Assembly: GCA_965249815.1 (NCBI GenBank)
Contig: CBDFMV010000003.1
Location: forward strand, 620,001-684,000
Source: JAJAZB01 sp965249815
GTDB lineage: Bacteria; Bacteroidota; Bacteroidia; Cytophagales; Spirosomataceae
Reading direction: 5' to 3'
Length of the DNA: 64,000 nt
Position 1 is the stretch's first letter. Each line of letters begins with the position of its first letter. The translations under genes were made by a program, and so were the position numbers. Shown one piece after another: positions 39,736 to 47,488 of the stretch. The notes under the pieces are model-generated. The model saw only the letters and a list, made by a program, of their open reading frames with translations, was not told the DNA's origin and made no database searches.

Positions 39736-41034
39736 ATGCCCAATCGCTACCGCTTTCGTTTTTTCGCCGCGCTGCTGGCCTTCGGGCTGGCGGGTTGCCG
39801 CGACCACTGCCAGCAAACGGTGACGTACCGCACCCAACGGCAGTATTTCATCACCTCCGCCGAACTGCGGGCGAGCGTAAAAACCCTGCCCGCGCAGGAA
39901 CTGGAAAACCCCGGTAAAATCTACGTACGGGGCAATTTTCTGTTCATCAACGAACTCAAAAAGGGCATTCACTTCATCGACAACGCCAACCCGGCCGCCC
40001 CGCGCACGGTAGCGTTCCTGAATATTCCCGGCAACACCGACATCGCCGTGCGTGGCGACGTGCTCTACGCCGACAGCTACACCGACTTGCTGGCCTTCGA
40101 CATCAGCAACCCGGCGGAGGCCAAACTGCTGAAGCGGATTGAAACGGCTTTCCCCAACGGCTCGGTGGACGGGCTGGCCTGGCAGTACGACCAGTTCCGG
40201 CAGCAGGTGGTGGACACGCGCTGGGAACTCGTCAGCCAGGTGGTGGACACCGACTGCGAAAGCAGCAACGGCGGCTGGTGGGGCGGCGGGATTTATAACG
40301 ACATGGCCAGTTACAACGTCCAAAGCGCGGTGAAAACTTCGACGGGCGGTTCGGCGGCCAACCCCAACGCGGGCAGCGGCACGGGTGGCTCGATGGCTCG
40401 CTTTGCGCTGTACGACAAGTACTTGTACACCGTGAGCAACAGCGATATGCAGTTGTTCGACGTAACCCGACCCGCCGATCCAAAAACCGCCGCGAAGGTA
40501 AACCTCGGCTGGGGCATCGAAACGATTTTCCCCTACGGCGACAAGCTGTTCATCGGCTCCACCACGGGCATGCACATTTACGACAACGCCAACCCGGCCC
40601 AGCCCATCCGGCTGTCCACCTTCCAGCACGCCATGCGCTGCGACCCGGTGGTGGTCGATGGCGACTACGCCTACGTAACCCTCCAGGCGGGCAACCTTTG
40701 CGGCGGCGCGCAGAGCCAGTTGGACGTGGTCAACATCAAAGACCTGCGTGCGCCGGTGCTGGCCAAATCGTACCCAATGGAAAAACCCTACGGCCTGGGC
40801 ATCGACCGCCAGACGTTGTTCGTGTGCGACAACGGCCTGAAAACCTTCGATGCCCGCGACCCGCTCAAACTCGACCTGCTCAACCACTTCAAGGCCCTCA
40901 ACGCCTACGACGTGATTCCGCTGCGCGGTACCCTGATGCTCATCGGCAAAGATGGCCTCTACCAGTACGACTACACCGACCCGAAGGCCCCGCGCCTGCT
41001 CAGCGTAATCCCGGTCAAGCGGACGGCTTCATAA
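39736..41034 (+). CDS. LVIVD-repeat lipoprotein
   Basis: Starts MPNRYRFRFFAALLAFGLAG, then a lipobox Cys. It is composed of LVIVD-type beta-propeller blades, each near the pattern I-x-V-x-G-x-x-L-(F/Y)-x-x-x-x-x-G-(L/I)-x-x-(F/I)-D-(I/N): for example IYVRGNFLFINELKKGIHFI, IAVRGDVLYADSYTDLLAFD and LFIGSTTGMHIYDNANPAQP. A central Ser/Gly-rich insert (GGSAANPNAGSGTGGS) interrupts the blades. Length 432. It is probably a surface or periplasmic scaffold, function unknown. It follows the serpin gene by 35 nt. Confidence 0.85.
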   Translation: MPNRYRFRFFAALLAFGLAGCRDHCQQTVTYRTQRQYFITSAELRASVKTLPAQELENPGKIYVRGNFLFINELKKGIHFIDNANPAAPRTVAFLNIPGNTDIAVRGDVLYADSYTDLLAFDISNPAEAKLLKRIETAFPNGSVDGLAWQYDQFRQQVVDTRWELVSQVVDTDCESSNGGWWGGGIYNDMASYNVQSAVKTSTGGSAANPNAGSGTGGSMARFALYDKYLYTVSNSDMQLFDVTRPADPKTAAKVNLGWGIETIFPYGDKLFIGSTTGMHIYDNANPAQPIRLSTFQHAMRCDPVVVDGDYAYVTLQAGNLCGGAQSQLDVVNIKDLRAPVLAKSYPMEKPYGLGIDRQTLFVCDNGLKTFDARDPLKLDLLNHFKALNAYDVIPLRGTLMLIGKDGLYQYDYTDPKAPRLLSVIPVKRTAS

Positions 41035-41072
41035 TAGTCCGGTTTTTCGTGAAAAATTTTCCGCACTTTTCC

Positions 41073-41657
41073 ATGAAATACTTACCAATTCTCTTGCTTC
41101 TGACCGGATGGCCGTTCGATATTTGCGCCCAGTCTCTCGCTAAGCCGGCCCCGGTGCCATTTCGCAAAGGTTTCCTGAACCACACCGAGATCGGAACACT
41201 CCTGGGCGGGGTGGCTGCTCCCAACCAGCCCGGCGTGGTGTTCAACCGGAGTAGTTTTACGGCCAGTTCGTTCAATGGGTACCGATTCGCGCGTGGTCTG
41301 GCCGTGGGAGTCACTGTTGGTGTCGATTGGTTTGCCCGCAACGCCATGCTGCCGGTGTCGCTGGGGCTGCGGGGCGAACTGGGGAGACGCCGGGTCAGCC
41401 CGTTTTACGCCTTCGACGCAGGCTACGGCCTTACCTGGCTGGCCCGAAGCGAGGGGGCAAAAATGGAAGGTGGCCTGCACCTGAACCCCGCCCTGGGCCT
41501 GCGTTTTGCCCTCAACGGCGGCGCGGCCCTCACCTGGAGCCTCGGTTACAAACACCAGCGGGTGAGTTCGCTGGTCGAAGGCCCCGCCGTCGATTACTCG
41601 GTCCGTCAGGACTACCGATACAACCGCCTGGCCCTGAAAGTAGGCATGACCTTCTGA
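41073..41657 (+). CDS. Outer-membrane beta-barrel-like protein (194 aa)
   Basis: A signal peptide (KYLPILLLLTGWPFDICAQ) followed by about 170 residues with alternating hydrophobic positions and many Gly/Arg/Tyr. It contains NGYRFARGLAVGVTVGVDWF, MLPVSLGLRGELGRRRVSPF and a terminal strand NRLALKVGMTF that ends in Phe as barrel proteins do. It is the last gene of the serpin operon, followed by a terminator-like hairpin. Specific role unknown. Confidence 0.72.
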   Translation: MKYLPILLLLTGWPFDICAQSLAKPAPVPFRKGFLNHTEIGTLLGGVAAPNQPGVVFNRSSFTASSFNGYRFARGLAVGVTVGVDWFARNAMLPVSLGLRGELGRRRVSPFYAFDAGYGLTWLARSEGAKMEGGLHLNPALGLRFALNGGAALTWSLGYKHQRVSSLVEGPAVDYSVRQDYRYNRLALKVGMTF

Positions 41658-41708
41658 ATGGGCTTAACTGAAAGTAGCCTCGAATGAGGTTAGGGTTAGG
41701 AAGCAAAG

Positions 41709-41753
41709 AGGACACCGGCCTGCACCCGCAGCGTGGTGTCCTTCTTTCTTTTT
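41709..41753 (+). terminator. Probable terminator of the serpin operon
   Basis: Stem AGGACACC/GGTGTCCT (41709-41716 with 41735-41742), an 18-nt loop, then T-rich TCTTTCTTTTT. The long loop makes it weaker than the others in the window. Confidence 0.6.
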
Positions 41754-41819
41754 GGGAGATTTTACTTTCCCAAAGTCCAGCACCTTTGGGTTTGGGCAAT
41801 TCGCCGACGTCCGCAACGC

Positions 41820-44800
41820 TTACGGTCCTTTCAGGCAAACCAACGCGCCCGAATTGCACCCCACCAGCACCGCCCGCTGCCCCCGGATGCGCAACGCCAC
41901 CACCGAACGCACGTCGGAGTGCAGCACCGGGCCAGTCTGGGCCTTGGAAACGGCCTGGAACCGGCCCTTGCCGCCGTCGTTCAGCAACAGACAAAGTCCT
42001 CCGGCGTCGGCGCGGCCCGTGGTGAAGTCGGGGTCGAATCCATTGCCCACCGCCAGCACATCCGGAAATCCGTCGTGGTTTACATCGGCCACCTGCATAG
42101 CCTGAATGGGCGCAAACTGGGCCATGAGCGGCAGGGGGTACATCCTGAACTGGTTGCCGCCCCGGTTTTCGAGGTACACCGAGCGCAACTCCGTTGCTTT
42201 CAGGGTTAACGCGTTCTTTAATTCATCCCCCGAAAACAACCCGGTTAGGTCTGCCTGGGCGTAGTCGGCGTGGGTGGGCATGCGTTTCTTGAGGGCCGGG
42301 TACTGCGCCGCCAGTGCGTCGCGGTTCAGGTAGGGCACTTCCCGCCCCTGCACCCAGTGCGTCAGGATGGCTTTCAGGCTACCGCTCCCGTCGAAATCGC
42401 CGGCGTAGATGCCGAGGGGTTGGGCGGGGGTGGCCTTCAGCCGGCTGTTGAGGCCCAGGTTTCCGGCCAGAAAATCCACGTCGCCGTCGCCGTCGAAGTC
42501 CGCAGCGGCCAGCGCGTTCCACCAGCCGGAGGAATTTGGCACGGCGGATGCCGCTCCCAGCGCGCCTTTCTGGTTCCTGAACAGCGTCAGCGGCATCCAT
42601 TCGCCCGCCAGCAGCAGGTCCGGCCAGCCGTCGCCGTCGGCATCGGCCCACTGCGCGCAGGTGACCAACCCCGCGTTTTTCAGGGCCGGACAAACCGCCT
42701 CGCCGACGTTTTCAAAGATTCCTTTCCCGTTGTTGCGCAGCAGAAAACTCTCGGCGGGCCGGGGGTACTGCGTGGGCACCACGCGCCCACCGACGAACAG
42801 GTCGAGGTCGCCATCGCGGTCAAAATCGGCGGGCACCACGCACGAACCACTGGCAAATTCAACCGGCAACGCCGCCCGGTCGCGGGTGAAATTTCCCCGC
42901 CCGTCGTTGCGGTAGAGCCGGTCCTGGTAGGGTGACGTCAGCGGGTTGTACTCGTTGCCACCGCTGACGACGTACAAATCCAGATCGCGATCGCCGTCAG
43001 CGTCGAAAAACACGGCCCCCGTGTCCTCAAACCCGGGATCGGGCATTTCGCGGCGAACAAATCCACCGGCCTTCGTTTGCACGAAAAGCGACCCGGCGAT
43101 GCGGGCCGGACCGCCCACGAACACGTCGTCAAGCCCGTCGCCGTTGACGTCGCCCACGGCGAGGCACGGCCCCTGCCGCGAGAACCGGTGCGGAAGCAGC
43201 GGCTCGAAGTTGTAATCCTCAAAGTCGTTTTCCTGGTGGCGGAACGCCAGCCCGACGCGGGCGGTGATGTCTTCAAAAAACGGTTTGGGCCGGACTGGGT
43301 TTTCCGGGCGGGTCGCCGGAGTGGCCGCCGTTTCGTGCAGCGTCAGGGTTTGGTCGGCGCGGAGGTGTACCAGGCGCTGCCGCTTTCCCGACGGCCAGAA
43401 CACCTCCAGCGTGTCCACCACGGCGTTTTTTCCCAAGCCAAAATGCACGACGTCTTCCTGCGAAGACTGAAAGCCGCGCTGCAAAAAATGTTCGGCCACG
43501 TGCCGGACGCCGCCCGCCGTCACGCGGAGTTTCGCCCCGATGCCCGCCCCGTCGAGTTGCAGCCGCAGAAAATGCGTCTTCCCGAATCGCTCTGAGCGGT
43601 TTTGCAACACGAACGCCGGGGCGTTGAGGTTGTTGGTGACCAGATCCAGGTCGCCGTCGCCGTCCAAATCGGCGTACACGGCCCCGTTCGAGCAACCCGG
43701 CTGGGCCAGGCCCCAGGCCTGGCTTTCGTCGGCAAACGTCAAATCGCCCCGGTTTTTAAAGGCAAAATTCGGGAGCGCCATGGAAGGCAGCGCCTCTACT
43801 TTCCGGAGCAAATCCTGCTTGAGCGCCGCGTAATTAAAAATGCCTTTGGCCACTTCTTCGCTGCGGTAGGCCACGAAATCGGCGTTGGTGATGTCGCGCG
43901 GAATGCCGTTGGTGACGTACAGGTCGCGGTGCCCGTCGTTGTCGAGGTCGGCCAGCAGCGCCGACCAGCTCCAGTCGGTCTGGGAAATCCCGGCCAGTTG
44001 CCCGATTTCGGAAAAAGTCGGTCCGCCCTGGGGCGAATCGCCGTTGTGCAGTTGCAGGCAGTTGCGCGAATACTGCGGCAGGTAGCCATTTTGCAAAGAC
44101 AGGCTGAAAACGTCGTTGCTCAGGGCGGTGGCCATGAGTTTCTGCCGGGCGTTGTCCGGGGGCATCATGTCGAGCGTCAGCAGGTCCGGGTGGCCGTCGT
44201 TGTTGACGTCGTCGGCGTCGCAGCCCATCGCGAAGCGCGAGGTGTGGCCCAGGGCGGCGGCGGTGTGGTCGGCAAAGGTGCCGTTGCGCTGGTTGAGGTA
44301 CAGCACGTCGTCGTAGGCAAAGTCGTTGGTCACGTAGAGGTCGGGCCAGCCGTCTTCGTTGAAATCGGCCACGGCCACACCCAGGCCCAGCCCCTCGGCG
44401 GTGATGCCCGCCGCCTCGGAAACATCTTTGAAGGGCGTAGTGCGGAGGGCAGAGGGCGAAGTTGAAAGGCCATTAACTCCGCCCTCCGCACTACGCCCTG
44501 CGCCCTGATTCTGGTAGAGCCGGTCGGCGGTAGAACCGTTGGCGCCGGGGACTTTCGGTCTGGGAAAATTCGGGTTGGTTTTGTCGTGAAAATGCGTGAG
44601 CAGAAACAGATCGAGGTCGCCGTCGCGGTCGTAGTCGAGAAAGGCCGCCTGGGTCGAGAAACCCCGGTAGTCGAGGCCGTAGTCCTTTGCTTTTTCGGCG
44701 AATTTCACCGAACCGTCCGGTTGTTTGCCTAGGTTGATGAACAACTGATTCGGAGTTTGTTTCAGCCCGGCGTGGCACACGTACAGGTCTGGCCAGCCGT

Positions 44801-45170
44801 CGGCGTTCACGTCGGCCACGGCTACGCCGGTACACCAGCCCGTCGTGCCCACGCCCGCCGGTCGGGTCACATCCTCAAAGCGAAAATCGCCCTGGTTCAG
44901 GTAGAGCCGCGAGGAAACTTGGTTTCCCGAAAAATACAAATCCGCCCGTCCGTCGCGGTTAAAATCCGCCGCCGCGACGCCGCCGCCGTTGTAGAAGTAG
45001 TTGTATTCGAGGATGTTGTCGTTGAAGTTGGGCGTGAGGGTGTTTTGAAAAGTCACGCCGGTCCGGGCGGAGTCGAGCAGTACGAACCGCGCCTCGGCGG
45101 CGGGTTTGGCAGCGGGTTTGCAGCCGCAGGCGGCCAGCAGACCCAGCAGGAGCCAGCGGGTGGAAGGCAT
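41820..45170 (-). CDS. CRTAC1/UnbV FG-GAP repeat lipoprotein
   Basis: A 1116-residue lipoprotein (PSTRWLLLGLLAACGCKPA) with many FG-GAP/VCBS blades, each with a calcium-binding D-x-D/N-x-D-G motif: AAADFNRDGRADLYFSGN, VADVNADGWPDLYVCHAG, ADLDNDGHRDLYVTNGIP, YADLDGDGDLDLVTNNLN, GDVNGDGLDDVFVGGPAR, ADFDRDGDLDLFVGGRVV, AAADFDGDGDVDFLAGNL. An ASPIC/UnbV domain (VDTLEVFWPSGKRQRLVHLR) lies in the middle. Such proteins accompany SusC/SusD systems in Bacteroidota (family knowledge). A heptamer palindrome lies in frame near residue 225 (segment GAGRSAEGGVNGLSTSPSAL). Start ATG 45170 lies 2 nt after the stop of the glycosidase gene. Confidence 0.9.
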   Translation of the reverse strand: MPSTRWLLLGLLAACGCKPAAKPAAEARFVLLDSARTGVTFQNTLTPNFNDNILEYNYFYNGGGVAAADFNRDGRADLYFSGNQVSSRLYLNQGDFRFEDVTRPAGVGTTGWCTGVAVADVNADGWPDLYVCHAGLKQTPNQLFINLGKQPDGSVKFAEKAKDYGLDYRGFSTQAAFLDYDRDGDLDLFLLTHFHDKTNPNFPRPKVPGANGSTADRLYQNQGAGRSAEGGVNGLSTSPSALRTTPFKDVSEAAGITAEGLGLGVAVADFNEDGWPDLYVTNDFAYDDVLYLNQRNGTFADHTAAALGHTSRFAMGCDADDVNNDGHPDLLTLDMMPPDNARQKLMATALSNDVFSLSLQNGYLPQYSRNCLQLHNGDSPQGGPTFSEIGQLAGISQTDWSWSALLADLDNDGHRDLYVTNGIPRDITNADFVAYRSEEVAKGIFNYAALKQDLLRKVEALPSMALPNFAFKNRGDLTFADESQAWGLAQPGCSNGAVYADLDGDGDLDLVTNNLNAPAFVLQNRSERFGKTHFLRLQLDGAGIGAKLRVTAGGVRHVAEHFLQRGFQSSQEDVVHFGLGKNAVVDTLEVFWPSGKRQRLVHLRADQTLTLHETAATPATRPENPVRPKPFFEDITARVGLAFRHQENDFEDYNFEPLLPHRFSRQGPCLAVGDVNGDGLDDVFVGGPARIAGSLFVQTKAGGFVRREMPDPGFEDTGAVFFDADGDRDLDLYVVSGGNEYNPLTSPYQDRLYRNDGRGNFTRDRAALPVEFASGSCVVPADFDRDGDLDLFVGGRVVPTQYPRPAESFLLRNNGKGIFENVGEAVCPALKNAGLVTCAQWADADGDGWPDLLLAGEWMPLTLFRNQKGALGAASAVPNSSGWWNALAAADFDGDGDVDFLAGNLGLNSRLKATPAQPLGIYAGDFDGSGSLKAILTHWVQGREVPYLNRDALAAQYPALKKRMPTHADYAQADLTGLFSGDELKNALTLKATELRSVYLENRGGNQFRMYPLPLMAQFAPIQAMQVADVNHDGFPDVLAVGNGFDPDFTTGRADAGGLCLLLNDGGKGRFQAVSKAQTGPVLHSDVRSVVALRIRGQRAVLVGCNSGALVCLKGP
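44432..44499. repeat. Heptamer inverted repeat inside the UnbV protein frame (19-bp arms)
   Basis: Left arm 44432-44450 and right arm 44481-44499 are perfect reverse complements with units GGGCGTA, GTGCGGA, GGGCAGA; related sequence continues to 44506. It lies between two FG-GAP blades and leaves the frame open, encoding a Gly/Ser/Ala-rich loop. Confidence 0.9.
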
Positions 45171-45172
45171 GG

Positions 45173-47479
45173 TCAGAGCGGTTGCGGTAAAACCACGTCG
45201 GCCCGGCGCGTGGCGGGCGTCACGTCGAGGCGCAGGAGTTTGCCGTCGCGGTACTCGCCTTCGAGCACGGTCTGGCGGGGCGCGTGGAGTTTGAAGCGCA
45301 CGTTCCAGGCGCGGGGCCAGGCGGGCAGCAGGTAGATTTTCTCGCCGACGGCCTGCACCAGCGCCGTTTGCAGGGCCATACCACCCGCGCTGCCGTGATC
45401 CTGATCGGGAGTCCAGTCGAAATTTGGCCCCCAAAACGCCGGGAAGCGCATGTCGGGGTTGATTTGCCCGAACCGCCGCGCCAGACCGCGCGCCACTTCG
45501 TCGGGCAGGCCAAGCAGGGCGGCCTGGATTTCGTCCTGCCGCCAGCCCACGTAGCCCGGAAAGCGCCGCGCCGCGTAGGTGGCGCGGGCCGTGTCAAGAC
45601 CCGGCTGACCCACCGTCAGCAGTCGATACGGAAACACGGCGTAGAGGGCCGGGTTTTCGGTGTTCCGAACCTGGTGCGAAAGAATCCGGGCGGCGTCGGC
45701 CACTACGGTTCTGCCCTGCCACACCGTCAGCGGCAGGTCGGGCAGGCGTCCGCGCAGGCGTTGCCAGCTTTCGCGCTGCACTGCCGTTGTGAGGCTGCCG
45801 GGCAGTTTCAGGAGACGGGTCGTCACGGCGTGCAGCCCCGCCAGGTCGGGCGTGGGGTTGACGACGTTCCAGTGGTTTTCGATGGACTGCGCCGGGTACA
45901 TCCACATTTTGCCGTCGCGGTCGGCGTAGTGTTCGGCGTAAAACGTCAGGATTTCGTCCACGAAAGGCAGCAAGTTTTTCCGAAAGTACGCCGAATTCTG
46001 GGTGAATTCGTGGTATTCGAGCATCATCAGGGCCAGTTCGAGCGCGCCCTGATAGTAGTAGCGGATGTAGGGGTTGTTCACAAATCCCTCGAAACCAGGG
46101 TAGCTGCCGGGCGTGCCGGAATCAACGGAATGCCAGCCGTAATTTTCGGGAGCGTAGGCTCCCCAGAAGGTCATCGTTTCGGGGTACATGGCACCGGCAT
46201 GACCGAAATAGCTTTGCACCCGTGCTTTGGCGAGGGGCAGGGCGTCGAGGTAGAGGCTGAAAAGCCCCCGCATTCGCCCGAAATCGCCTGCCGCCAGCAT
46301 GGGCCAGTAAATCAGGCGGGTATTCTGAAACCAGTAGCAGCCTCCCCAGCGGCGATAGTCCGCGTCCAGGGCCGTGGCCATGCCCATGTGGCGTTCGGTG
46401 GCGTCCACGTTGAAGAGCGAGCCGTTGAATTTGGGCGGCAAGACCCCGCCCGTCGCGCAGGCCGTGACGAACCGCTGCAAAACGTAGCCCCGAGCCACCG
46501 AGTCGGCCTGGGGAGAACCGCTCAGGTCGAGTACGCTGGTTTGCCAGAATTCCCGCCAGCGGGCATCGTGGGCGGCTTTCGCCGAGGGAACCGCCCCTGT
46601 TCCCTGCTGATGGCTCAGGGTAACCGCCTCCCGCTGCCAATCGGCCACGGTGGTGGCCTGGTTGGTGAGCAGCCCCACCACGACGTGAAACGCACCGGCG
46701 GGTTGGGTGGCGCGAAGCCGGGTTTCACTTTCAGAAACCAACCCGTTTCCCCACACGACTGCGCCCGCGGTGCGGTCACGGAGGGGGTCGTTGGCGGGTT
46801 GGTAAAACCCGTTCAGGCCCTGCTGGTCGAGCGTCAAGCCGAAAAGGGTTTTGCCCCCGAAGGCGTCGTTGCGGTTGCGGTGGCACCACACCAGGTGGTC
46901 GGGTTGGTGGAGCACGCTATCGGCGTGGCTGAACGCGGGGCTTTGGTACCCCTGCAAGCCGTAGGCGGCGTGGGTCATTTCAAGGCCATTGCTACCCTCC
47001 ATGAAGGGCCGGGTGCGGGTGCGCCAGGGTTCGGTTTGCACCGTCAGGGCGGTGGGCTTGGGGCTGGTCAGTTCGACGTGAACGAGCGGCTGGTTGGCGT
47101 CCACCCACACGCGCCAGGCTTGGCGGGATTTCTTCGGCCCCGTTGAAATCAGCACGTCGCCCGTGGCGAGGCGGAGTTCCTGCCGGAAATCGGTCAGGTC
47201 AGCGGCGGGCAGGCGGAAACGCAGTTTACCGACTTTCAGCAACCGGTTGTTTTCGTCGAAAGCGTCGGTTTTAGCCAGGTACAGGCACAGGTCGCCAGTG
47301 GGTTCCACCCAGACGTTCACGCCGATGTCGCCGTTGCCGAGTGGCATCGACCCGTGCGAATCGTCCGAAGGCGACGACCAGACGACGTTGAACCGGTCGG
47401 GGTAGGCCGGAGCAGCAGGCGTTTTCTGGGCAAAAACCGCTGGACCGGCGAGTAAAAAAAGGAGCAGAAAACGGGTCAT
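45173..47479 (-). CDS. DUF5703/GH95-like glycoside hydrolase, exported
   Basis: A 768-residue secreted enzyme (signal TRFLLLFLLAGPAVFAQ). The N-terminal domain begins RFNVVWSSPSDDSHGSMPLG and NGDIGVNVWVEPTGDLCLYL, the pattern of DUF5703 and GH95-like proteins. The central alpha/alpha-barrel shows GGCYWFQNTRLIYWPMLAAG, YPETMTFWGAYAPENYGW and GALELALMMLEYHEFTQNSA, and FWGPNFDWTPDQDHGSAGGM lies in the last third. By fold it should cleave glycosides; fucoside or galactoside substrates are usual in GH95 but not proven here. It sits between the PQQ dehydrogenase (9-nt gap) and the UnbV lipoprotein. Confidence 0.82.
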   Translation of the reverse strand: MTRFLLLFLLAGPAVFAQKTPAAPAYPDRFNVVWSSPSDDSHGSMPLGNGDIGVNVWVEPTGDLCLYLAKTDAFDENNRLLKVGKLRFRLPAADLTDFRQELRLATGDVLISTGPKKSRQAWRVWVDANQPLVHVELTSPKPTALTVQTEPWRTRTRPFMEGSNGLEMTHAAYGLQGYQSPAFSHADSVLHQPDHLVWCHRNRNDAFGGKTLFGLTLDQQGLNGFYQPANDPLRDRTAGAVVWGNGLVSESETRLRATQPAGAFHVVVGLLTNQATTVADWQREAVTLSHQQGTGAVPSAKAAHDARWREFWQTSVLDLSGSPQADSVARGYVLQRFVTACATGGVLPPKFNGSLFNVDATERHMGMATALDADYRRWGGCYWFQNTRLIYWPMLAAGDFGRMRGLFSLYLDALPLAKARVQSYFGHAGAMYPETMTFWGAYAPENYGWHSVDSGTPGSYPGFEGFVNNPYIRYYYQGALELALMMLEYHEFTQNSAYFRKNLLPFVDEILTFYAEHYADRDGKMWMYPAQSIENHWNVVNPTPDLAGLHAVTTRLLKLPGSLTTAVQRESWQRLRGRLPDLPLTVWQGRTVVADAARILSHQVRNTENPALYAVFPYRLLTVGQPGLDTARATYAARRFPGYVGWRQDEIQAALLGLPDEVARGLARRFGQINPDMRFPAFWGPNFDWTPDQDHGSAGGMALQTALVQAVGEKIYLLPAWPRAWNVRFKLHAPRQTVLEGEYRDGKLLRLDVTPATRRADVVLPQPL

Positions 47480-47488
47480 GCCTGTAAA

